This document shows positions 12,111-23,900 of a stretch of 64,000 nt of DNA, one piece after another. Origin of the DNA: Pelobates cultripes (lineage: Eukaryota > Chordata > Amphibia > Anura > Pelobatidae); contig OW240915.1 of the NCBI GenBank assembly GCA_933207985.1, positions 272,506,946 through 272,570,945 of the forward strand. Direction: 5' to 3'. Made by a program: the position numbers and the translations under genes. Position 1 is the stretch's first letter; every line of letters starts with the position of its first letter. A model generated the notes under the pieces. It did no database searches, was not told where the DNA came from, and saw only the letters and a list, made by a program, of their open reading frames with translations.

Positions 12111-12615
12111 CACTCCAGTAACTTTCCATGATCAAGCTCAACCCTATCTGGATTGAAATCCATCCATTACACTCCTAAGCTGATATACTTGAGCTAGTTA
12201 TTCCAACAGGCTCAATAAAATGTGAGTGTAAATTCATGAGGATACTCATTGGATATAAATTATATGAATCATTGTGTTGCCCTATGAGTTTTTCTCTTTT
12301 TTCCTCCTTTTATGTATAAGAACATAATTGCAAGAATCCCTCTGGGGTATATTTATTTATTATTCTCTACCACTTAACTAGGATATATCACTAGTGTGGG
12401 TGTAATAGATTTTACACACACATATCTTATTACTTTGTGCTGATGATCACTTTATCTTGTGTTTCGTTGTATCTATATCTGGTGGAATTGTCGTGATTGG
12501 CTCCACAAGTGATTACTAGCTGCATGCTTTGAGCGCCACTATATATTGCACTTGTTTCTGTATTTTTAAACCTCCCTTTACCCTAACCACTTCTAACATT
12601 ATCTTTGACCCTGAG

Positions 12616-12648
<33 letters not shown>

Positions 12649-13999
12649 TTTTATGTCCAGTAAATCCTTTTATTACATTCATTTACCTTATAACTCTGTG
12701 CCTATAGGTACCGGATATGTAAATCCAGCCTTGACCATAACCACGACAATGAGCCTGGATTTCAGTGTATTATTAGATGAATGTAATTACATCCAGATAT
12801 GATAGATTTGTAAATAATTTTAAGAATAATAAAAGATTATAGATACACAGGCTCTATGCACCACAATTGCCAGAAATGAATTTATTTGTATTTGACACTG
12901 TTTTTCATCACAATTATTTTATTCCTTGAGTAAGTTTGTTCTGTACAAGATAAATAATAATAGGGTTACCCCATTTAGTTATATTAGTGATATATAAACA
13001 TGTATTAACAAAATGCTTTGCATTTATTTCACATTTCACTATAAATATTAGTATGCAAGATGTCTCTAAACAGATTGATAGCATTGATTTGAACTACATA
13101 AATCAGAGTTCTTATGATACTGCACTAGAGTAAGAAAACACTCATGTGACAATAACAAACGAAATATACATTTATTTACGGAAAATATAATAAGGATAAC
13201 TTAAGAAAAATGTTAACCCACAAAGTGAGCAAACAATAATCCGTAACTGATATTAGAGCAACATAAATGAAAGTAGATTATTATCGTTTCTCATTATTAT
13301 TAAAAATAAAAGATTACATGTAATACAGTGTGATTTCATATTTTGTAGAGATCTATGCCGACCACAGCAATTATTATCGCTTTTCAGTGCACTCTTTGGC
13401 TTACCTTTGCTCCATGCAGATGACTGTCTATGCACTATGGACCATTTGAAGAAATTAAACTGTCTTAGAGTGCATTTTTGAGGTGCATGGCCCTTGCGCA
13501 CAATGTCAGTATTTGTGAACGCACACCGGCTGCTAATTAAATGTATAGTTTTTGGTCACATAGACTAGACCAATGAGGATATAAAGATGGCCACCATAGA
13601 GAACAAGGGTACACCAGAGACGCACTGAAAAAAGTATTCATTACATTTAAACTTTTATATTGAAAACATAATTAAAAATTACAATCTTTGTTTGTCAAGG
13701 AGGTAAGGCTTTACAAAGTGTTACAAAGAGACAGTATGGAATATACTGGGAGTGAATGTAGAGATTTCAGATCATGAGAAGAGAGACTAACTGGAAACTT
13801 TATGTTTTGGAATAAAGATCAACCAGTTTAGTCGAACACGCAGAAGACAGAGTGAATACAGAAATTATTCAAGAAAGCAAAGCTGCTTCTTAAATACTTT
13901 GATCTTCACCCACAGGCGAGCCAACAAATAACATAAGAGAAGTTACATTCCAAGTGGGACATATATGGGTAACCATCTTTAAAGAGGCCACTACAAATT
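12111..13999. other. Intergenic stretch with one tetranucleotide repeat
   Basis: It contains a (GATA)n microsatellite at 12615-12649. The rest is AT-rich and unrecognised, with no exon seen. Confidence 0.5.
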
Positions 14000-14345
14000 T
14001 TAAAGGGACACTGTAGGCACCAAAACCACTTCAGCTCATTGAAGTGGCCTGGGTGCAATGTCCCTGCCCCCTTAACCTGATAGCGGAAAACATTGCAGTT
14101 TTAGAGAAACTCCAATGTTTACAATACAAGGTTAAGACTGCCTCTAGTGGCTTTGCATGAGGATGACCAGGGTCTTGCAAACCCCATTAATTCAATGCTT
14201 TGCTATGAGGATGGCATAACGTGCGTGAGGAGCTTGTCGTGTATGCCCATTTGGTTCCCCATCGGGCTGACGTCGGAGGGACCTCAGCGCTGGAATCAGG
14301 TAAGTGTTTATAGGATTTAACCCTTTGAATGTCGCACAGGAGGTG
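14000..14345. mobile_element. T2/Kolobok element, right end truncated
   Basis: Starts TTAAAGGGACACTGTAGGCACC and continues with the family sequence ccacttcagctcattgaagt. The right TTAA terminus is missing. It lies just beyond the probable 3' end of TRPA1. Confidence 0.65.
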
Positions 14346-14363
14346 CGGGGGCGGGGGGATGAC

Positions 14364-14769
14364 TTTATTCATTCATTGCAGTTTCTTTTTCAACAAGCTG
14401 TAGTGAAAAATCATATTTAAAAATACTTTATTTGTTATTTTATGCAGCAGCCTCGTGGAAGGACTCCTGACGTGAGATCTAGCACCAGAACTACATGGCT
14501 TCCACAGCATCCTGAGAATCCTTCTTGTGACTGCAGTATATTCTGGTAAGGTAGGGTCAGTTTCATATATATTTGTTTTCACAACATTTATGTTCACAGT
14601 GGCAGAGCAACTAGCATATTCGTCATTTTTCCCTTTACGAAAGCTGTGTATTCTCTGCAGAATATTGCAGTAATGCAACAAAATCAGGAAAATAGATGAG
14701 ATGCAATTAGTAACCCAGCATATTAATATTTTACAAGACTCACACACACTGCCAAGCAGCTTCTGTAAA
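14364..14769 (-). other. TRPA1: TRPA1 3' untranslated region, probable, with two poly(A) signals
   Basis: Downstream of the stop codon on the minus strand there are two AATAAA hexamers, at 14427-14432 and 14364-14369. Either could end the transcript. No coding potential is seen. A truncated T2 element begins just beyond, at about 14345. Without transcript data the true cleavage site is unknown. Confidence 0.45.
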
Positions 14770-14971
14770 TCAAACACCTTTATATTTTACAGCTTTTACC
14801 ACACAATCCCATTTGCTTTCTTTGCGGTCAAGTTTCTGTTTCTTTGTGCATTTGCTTTGAAAGAGATCATGATTATCTTCATCTTCAGCCTCTGATACAA
14901 TTTCCATTTTCTGTATTATCAGCTTAATGAGTTCATGCTGTTTCTGCATGATGGTGGACACATCCTTCAGC
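14770..14971 (-). CDS. TRPA1: TRPA1 exon 27, with stop codon
   Basis: This exon encodes residues 779-845 and the stop codon. [20 protein letters not shown] matches the human C-terminal coiled coil, followed by an acidic stretch (EDEDNH) and a basic tail ([10 protein letters not shown]). Acceptor tttgtag. This is the last coding exon, and the product ends at about the same place as the human protein. Confidence 0.97.
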
Positions 14972-17900
14972 CTACAAACATATTATTACAGTCAGGTAAA
15001 AAACACGGCAAAGTACACATTTAACAAGTGTAAAAACATGCTACATGGAGTGCTATATTGAAAACATTTTATTCAATTAACTTGGATGTATGCTTAAAGG
15101 AACACTCCAATCACTATATTCACTACAACTTGATGCAGTGGGTTTAATACCAGGAGTACCATTGCACCACCCACGTCAAGATATCAAGTAATTGACAAAT
15201 CAACCATTTTAGCCAGTGCAGGACTTTGCAAAGAAGAAGGGCCATACTCATTGGCTTAGAGCACTCAGTTGATGCTGTTCTCAGCCCATGGGCACATCTT
15301 GCATGGCCCTTCTATGCACTATACACCAAAGTGAATTTTACAGCTGGGGAAGATCAAATTCAGGGAGTGATGTCATAGGTATGACACAGGTAGGCTGTCA
15401 AATGGGCAAAAATAGTATGACATCTCACCATGGGACAACAGGACAGACTGTTGAGGGTATGTTGCATGAAGTGTCTCTTTACTTTATCCTATATAAATTT
15501 ACTACCTACCATCACACTGACTATATTCAGCTTTTATATAAATAGTTTGTACTTTATCTGTGGAGTAATTGCTCTGTATGTATTACTAAATATTTCGCTT
15601 TGTTATAAAATACCAGCTGCACTACCAACATCTTGTTGAAGAGCAAAACAATATTACCATGGGTTTATTCCCAAACGATGAGTTATTACATAATCTTGGC
15701 TTGAATATGAGGTGTTCAGAAAAAGTAGTGAAATAAAATCCAAATATTGGACCAAACTGAAAATCAGATGAGTGGAATTAAATTACTCTGCTTCTCCAAA
15801 AATGCACAAAAATAAATAAATAAATAAAATGGCCAGATTAAGGTAAAATGGGCAATGAGCAGAGCTGAGCTGAGTTGTAGATATAGTGCATCTTTGAACT
15901 TGCTGAATGGTTTCAACTGTTTCAAAATTATTTTAATATTAACTTACAGGGTAATTTACTAAAATGAGAATTCAAAGTGAATTTCAAATGTAAAGCCAAA
16001 GTAGCCCATCTGGAACCATAGCTGACTTAGAATTTTTTTTCCATTTCAGCTACTTCAACCCTAAATGATGTTAGTAAATAACACTGCTAGTAAGAAAAAA
16101 GAAAAAAAAACGACATCAAAATAAATACAGAAAGAGAGACCAAATACACACCTGTTTTTTTGCTTCCAAAGTTCCAATTCCATTGTTAGGTCAACACTTG
16201 GCATTTCGGCTTTAAAGCCATCACATCGCAAAAAATAACCAAGTATGGGCTGCAAGAAAACAAATACAAATATCAATGTTTATTCGATATTCAAAACACT
16301 CAATGTACCTCAATTTATTTATTTTCTACATGTAGCCTATTGTATTCTACAAGAAGAAGACATATGTATAATGTTTAGACATGCAAAGATGAATGCATAC
16401 GGGCCTCACTCACCAGACTAAAGCTTCCCAGCTTCCAATGTTCGGGACACAGAACATTGGATAATATAACTGCCATCAACAGAGACATGTGCCAATGGAT
16501 TGGTTTATGTTTTTACATTCCTCAGTTCTATGTGCCCTCCATACTACCTTCTTTACAGTAAGAATATATGACTATATATTTGTACAATTACTTATGAAGG
16601 TGCCGCTATTTAATTCAGCTTACACTCAGCTAGGCTTCCTTGATTCAAAATCTAGCTTTGGTTTTGAAAGTTACACAATAAATGTGTCAGAATATATTAC
16701 CATAAAACAAACTGTGGCATTTTTAATTACATCTATCTCATTGACTGATGACATTCTCAGCCTTCCACTGCTTTCCAACATAATGAAAGTATTTAGAAAA
16801 TTGGGCAGACTAGATCGGCCGAATGGTTCTTATCTGCCGTCACATTCTATGTTTCTATGTTTCTATGACCTGGCTGGTTTATATTCTATATTAGTAATAT
16901 GGCAAGTGAGGAGCCTGGCCGTGGTGGCCTGGGGAACCCTCTTTTTTGCCAAACTTCATGAAAAGGATTTGATGCTGAACCATAAGAATGACACCAGTGG
17001 ACTACTACCATTAAAAAAACTATGATGGGCTGTAATGGTTATTGTGCTTAAAGTGCATCTTTAACCCCTTAAGGACACATGACATGTGTGACATGTCATG
17101 ATTACCTTTTATTCCAGAAGTTTGGTCCTTAAGGGGTTAAATGCATTCCTTTTTGCATCAATATTAGATAAAATAAGCAAGGCACATTACATTTTATATA
17201 GATATTTGACCGTCTCTCCTTGTTTGACTTTAAAGATACAACTTTTTGCTTATTGTTACCGAACAGTGATCAAATTAAGACAATATGGATATACAGATGA
17301 TCGTACTTACTGAATTGATTGCAACTCCCCAGATTCTTGGTCTGTTGGGGTACACTATCATTGTAATCTGATCCACTCGCTTCAGGAACCAGTATGGAAG
17401 CTTCTTCTCTAAATTTGTATGTAGGCTCACCTAATATATATGCATTAGATAGATTAGTTTGGTAAATCATGTTTAAATTAAAAACAAATGGGCCCCAGTG
17501 ATGCATGTTTGAGCAGGGCCTTTAATCACCTATTGTTTATTTCTACTTTATTTATCTGTATATTGTTTGCTGTTATGCTGCTTTTACATGCTACAGAATA
17601 TGTTGGTGTTTTATGAATAATAATATATGCAAAAATTTGTCTTAAGTAATTCAACAGAATAAAATGCCTGCTGATCTTGAAGCGTATTGATTTCGAAACT
17701 CAGCTAGTTTATAATTGTGCGAATTAAAATCCTTTCATTCCATACCCAATAAAGGATTTTGTTTGGGGGGGAATTTGGTTTATTTATAACTAACCAAAGT
17801 TTGGAATCGATTTGTATGACAATCAAAGCTGAAAAGAAACATGCGTCCATCAAGTTCAGCCTTTCTCACATTTGTTTTTGTTGTTGATTCAAAAGAAAGC

Positions 17901-20900
17901 AACAAACACCGTCTCAAGTGCTTCCAAACTTGCAACAAAAAAGGGAAAAAGAACTTTCTTGACACCAGAATATAGGTCAGATATTTCCTTGGATCAAGAA
18001 GCTATTACCCCACTAATTAAAAATGATACCCCAGTATAGTGTATTTTTGCAAGTATTAGTAGCACACCTCTTCACTTTTTCTAGTGCCAAATAACCTTCT
18101 TTAGAACAGGTGCCCAAAATTGCACTGCATATTCAAGATGTGGTCTTACCAGTGATTTATAAAGAGGCAATCATTCATCTCGAGAATTATACCCCTGTAC
18201 AGGGCAGGCACGTCCATAAGGCGGCACAGGCGGCCGCCTTAGGGCGCACCGGCTCTGGGGGTGCAAGATTTCAGTGACCGGCAGGAGGGAAGCGCTCCCT
18301 CCTGGACCCCAGCCCACGAGGGAGCAGAGAAGAGAGGTTAGCGCTCCCTCGCCGCATCTGATTAGAACACAGCCGCACAGCAGTGCCAGAGTGATAGGAG
18401 GTGCTCACTGAGAGAGCACTTCCTGTCAGTCCAGCCAGGTACAGAAAACTGAAGCTCCTGTAGAGGATCTGCTCCGCTCGGCAACGCTACAAGAGAGGTA
18501 GGAGGCACACCAGGAAGGGGAGTGTGACCACTAAGGGGGTGAGGGGTGCACCAAGGGACAGGGAGGGGCGAGAAACACCAAGGGACAGGGAAAAGAGGGG
18601 GGAGGGGAGGAGAGGGGAGAGGAACACTAAGGGACAGGGAAGGGAGGGGTCCACTAATGGACGGGGAGGAGAGAGGGGCTGGTTAAGAAGCACATAGGTG
18701 AAGATGTTATTTTAAGAGGAGGGGAGCGGGAGGGCGGAAAAATGCATCTTCGCCTATGTACCCAAAAATCCTTGCACCAGCCCTGCCCCTGTTTATACAT
18801 GACAATAGCTTACTGGCCTTAGCAACTGCCAATTGACATTGCATATTGTTGCCTAATTTGTTGTCTATAACAATTTCCAAATCCTTCTTGTGTGTTCTTA
18901 TCCCTAATTTTTTAACATGTCTACTTACTACACCTATACTTAGTTCTCATTTCCTCATTCACATTATTTAATTTACTAAATGTGTTGCAGGAGAGCAGTA
19001 TTTCACCTACTCAATTATTTAACCTCAAACTACTGCCTATGTTTAACATCAGAAAACTATTCTTTGTGCAACATTTGGACTATTTCTCTTCTACATTGTT
19101 AGCCCTGAACCAGATGAGTACATTGACTCATATATTGCATTGATTAATTATCTGGATAGCAATACTGGGAGCAATTCAAGTATTTTCTTTGAAATTTGCA
19201 GATCTGCAGTCCATTTACAACTTACAGTTCAATATTATTCATCCCTCATTTAAAATCTGATTTATTGTCAAAATTACAGAATTTCAGCTGTTTGCAATTA
19301 ACAAATCAAACAAAAGCCATTGAAAAAGCTAAAACACAACAAATGCTTTAAGTGGTTTCCCCAAATTCAACCGAAAATGCAACTTATAATAACTCCGGTC
19401 TCAAAATTATTCAACCCCCTGAATAGAATCACTCACAGCAACACAAATATGCAAAACAGGTGTTGCCTAAAAAGAACATTCTGCCTACAGTTAAGCATGT
19501 CGGTGGCTCGGTGATTCTCTGGGGCTGCCTTGCATCCTCTGACACTGGAAACCTGCAGTGTGTGGAAGGCAAGATGGATTCATTGAAGTATCAGGAAATA
19601 CTAGTAGAAAATGTCACGCCGTCTGTCAGGAAGCTGAAGCATGGGCATTATTGGATCTTCCAACAAGACAATAATCCCAAGCATACCTCAAATTCTACCA
19701 AGGCTTGGCTGCAGAAGAAGTCCTGGAAAATTCTACAGTGGCCATCAGAGTCACATGACTTAAACCCCATATAAAATCTCTGGTGGGATTTGAAGAAGGC
19801 GGTTGCAGCACGGAAACCCAAGAATATTACTGAAATGGAGGCCATTGCGCATGAGCAATGGGCTAAGATTCCTCAAGAAAACTGCCAGAAGCTGGTGTCT
19901 GGCTATGGATCTTGTTTGCAGCAGGTCATAATGGCAGAAGGGTGCTCTACTAAGAACTAAAGATTCTTGCCATGAGAGGGGTTGAATGATTTTGAGACTG
20001 AAAAAGTCATTATAAGTTGCATTTTCAGTAAAATTTTTAGAAAGCACTTAAAGCTATTTTAATTGCAAACAGCTGAAAGTCTGTAAATGTTAACAATAAA
20101 TCTGATTTTCAATGGGGGTTTAATAATTTTAATAACAACTGTAGTTATGTTGAGTGCATTCTTGAGTAAAGAGGACAAATAGTTTTCCTTTTACTTCATA
20201 ATCTGAGATCTCGATGGATTCTTGTTCAGTGTCCTTTAACATTGTACTATAGTGATGTTATTCTTATTAACTAACCTTTTTCAATGATGCGACCCCAAAC
20301 AGACAGAAATCATTATATGAATTACATTAAATCACCTGCATTGCAATCCTTTTCAGCGCTGCATTGCGTTGTACTTCTGCAATATCACCAACAGCCAGAC
20401 CAATCTACAATTTCACACAACAAAAGCGGGTTACTTTCAGATTTGTTTTTGCAGCTCAGTTAAAGGAACACTATAGTGTCAGGAATACAAACTTTAAAAA
20501 TACAGTGTTGCTGCCCGGTTTTGGTCACTATAGTGTCCCTTTAAACATGATTTCAGTTCACAAGATGCACATCTACTGCAGGTATAATATGTGACAAACT
20601 ATAAGAAGGGACTGATCTTTTTTAGACGAGTGGGACAAACTTATTTAAAGCAATAGTCAAAAGTCTGGAAGCTGTATTATATGCAATATACTGGCAACTT
20701 CTGACGTACTTTTTTTTGCATGACAGTGTAAGTAAAGCAGCACTATTGCTTTGCAGGTTTTGCTTTTAATTTAACACTTTTTGGTCCCTCTTTCTCCCCT
20801 TGCTTTTTTTGTTTTATTTTTTTACATAATATAAAGTAGGGACTACGTTTTCCTGTGGTGGTGTAATATTTAACAATATGCAGAGGTTAAAGAGTGGTTA

Positions 20901-23900
20901 TAGTGTCTGGAGTCTCCTGGCATCATCACTCGATTCAATATTAAAATGTGTTTAATCATTTAATCCTAAATGAGAGTCCCCAGCAGCCTATCAACTCTGT
21001 GCTGCATTAGCCTGGGCAGCAATGGACTGAGAGTATTAGCCGATCACTTTCCAGATTTCGAAGCTACACATTGCTGGCATGAACTGGTGTTACTAAGGAA
21101 ACACGTAATCTCTGCCTTGGCCATACATCCAGTGGTGAGGCATGGTCAGAGTCACGCAGGTTAATCTTCTAGAAAACGGTTTAACACTGAAGTGAGGTAC
21201 AGTGCCAGGACACCAAGAATTATAACCATTCAATGAGATTAAATGGTTATCGTGCACACAGTGTTTTTTTTAATTCTTCTTTTAATTTGCCAAACTAATT
21301 TACCCACAACCCATCATTAAAAAAATTCCCACAGAAGTGCAAACTGCAGATATTGTGGTCATAGGAAAACAAAATGGTGTCCCCCAGGTATTGTGATGTA
21401 GCTCAAGGAAGATAAACATAAATCAAGGCAAGGTGCAAATGGAGGAGTATAATCATTGGCATACAAGGGAGGAAAGGAAATAACTAGTTTCTATATTACT
21501 ATGAACTAGATCATAGCAGGGCTAACTATAGATACCCAGGTCTTGTAAAATTACAGCTGCCATAATAGTGTGTTAATAAAAAACATTACTATGTAATTTT
21601 ACGAGAAATCTGACAATGGGCTAATAGTAGACTTGGAGATTCATTTCATGTGATTTGGTAAATCAGGTGATTGGCCAAATTCCCGAACTCTGAGCCAAAA
21701 TGTACCCAAGTCACAGGCCAACCACACAGCACAATGCAAAACCTGTTCGGTTTGGGGATCGTAATTCTAAATTCAAAATGTGGCACCAAAACATAGATGA
21801 TTGATTGGGGGGGAAAAAAAGATGACTGACAACTAGTCACTAAATGTTAAATGTTATTCATAGATCAAGTGAGAAGTGATCAACGGAGGAAAAAAACAAA
21901 AACAAGAGCATTTAAAAAAAACTGCATTTATATATTATATTTTTAATAAATATATAATATTATAATTTAATTTATTGCTCCTCCTGCTTATCCCTCTATT
22001 GGTTACTTTTTCTCACTTGATCTGTGACCCAACTGACGGAATTATGCTCCTATCAGTGTACTGCAAAAACATATATGATTTTATATACTATGTAAATATT
22101 TAGCAGAACACTGATTGGTGCATTTTCGTGCCTATTTGTTCTTATGATTTCATTTCGAGCTAAAATGGCATTCTGTTGAAATTCTGGTTTCCCTAACAAA
22201 AATTATTTTCTGAAAAAATAAAACCTGATTTGTCTGATTTGTCTGTTCATACCAGACAGTGGCAATGCTTTATGAACGTAGTCTTGTGGCTGAGCAAGCT
22301 CAGTGTAACTTACAAGCAAATTCATCAGTAGGATTGGAATCAGCAGAGTGAATATGATGACATGTATAAAGGTAAAGATCGGATATGCAATTTGCTCTGA
22401 AAGCATAGGCTGAAGAAAAGCATCTTGATAGTTGATATCTCCCAGCATCATGGTAAACGCCTGCATCAGTGAAAGGTAAGGGGTGCTGAAGGTTGTCTAA
22501 AAAACAAAGAAAAATAAAACATAAAAAAACAAATTACAAAACATTTTATTTTGGACATAATACATCATAGTAGTCATAGTATAGTAGTGTCTATTCCTCC
22601 AGTCATATTTATGAATGATATATGGTTCCCCCTTACATGATTGGACACCATGTGAATATAATATAAACTGGTTTTTCTAATATCCTTTACACCGTATAGA
22701 TTATGTATTTTAATTATATGTTTTACCATAATAAGTTAATATAATTAAATAATGGTTGTATTTTCATTAAAAGCCATTCATCTCATTAAAATCTCATTAT
22801 GCAAAGTTTTAATACAGATAATAAATGCCTCAAGTTAATATTCTTGAATGAGCTTTTGAACTGATTTAATATTTTTGGATAAACTTTTAAAACAATTTAA
22901 TATTATGAAAATATAAAAAATTTGTAACTTTTGATATTTTTGACGTATTGATATTTTATATATATATAAAATATTTTTTAAATTTTTTTAATATGTTGAA
23001 AAAAAACAGTAATTTTAAACGATTATCCAAAAAATATTTACGAATTGTAAAAGCTTATCCAACAATAGTAAAATTGAGGACAAAATTCCTCAACTCTTAC
23101 TTTACTGACGATCAACTGAAATATATATACTTTTAACACCCACAAATTGACAATAAAACAACTGATATACATACAGTAAACTGACCTGAGGATAGAGGAG
23201 GACATAAAAACTAAGTCCAAATGCCAAAAGTAGAAAAAAGAACAAAACAACAATTCGCAAGAGTGTTCTCAATATCTCCCAGAACATTACAATGTAAATT
23301 CCATAGCTCTCAAACCTGTAGATAAAAAGAGAATTAAATTCCTATTATTCACTACAATGAATGAATACATTTAGAGCAAACCAGAATACAGACATGATTC
23401 AAAATGAACAGTGACCATCATAATATTACTATAGTGTATTTACCAAATTCATATTTTTCACACAAACATGTAGTACTAAGGGGTCGATTGACTAATAGAA
23501 TGTTTAGACTAATAGTCGGTTTAAAGTTGACTTTGAACATAAAGGAACACTATTGGGTCAGGAACACAAATATGTATTCCTGGCCCTTGTGTTAAAAGTA
23601 CCATCTAGCCCCCCTTATTCCCCCCTCTTACTTGCCCTCCTAAATATAGTAAAATCTTAATATAACAGAAGTGTTGATCAGAGCCAATCACAATGCTTTC
23701 CAATAGGAAAGCACTGAATTGGCTGAGACCGTGAAGGAGGTCAGTGGCAGAGCCAGCACAAACCAAACACAGCCCTGGCCAATCAGAATCTTGTCATAGA
23801 GATGCATTAAATCAATGCATCTCTATGAGGAAAGTTCAGTGTCTCAATGTAGAGGGTGGAGATACTGAATGTCAGTCACACTGTGCAGCACTGTCCTAGG

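Noticed and set aside
1..14363. Search for the neighbouring gene expected near TRPA1 (such as MSC in many vertebrates)
   Set aside because: No helix-loop-helix or other recognisable exon was found; the neighbour must lie outside the window.
16489..17025. A 178-residue open frame on the plus strand in TRPA1 intron 25
   Set aside because: It runs through a CR1 3' tail and ordinary intron, has no recognisable domain, and is antisense to the gene.
17270..17506. Longer open frame overlapping TRPA1 exon 25
   Set aside because: The TRPA1 reading ([14 protein letters not shown]) is in another frame and joins both neighbours in phase; the longer frame is chance.
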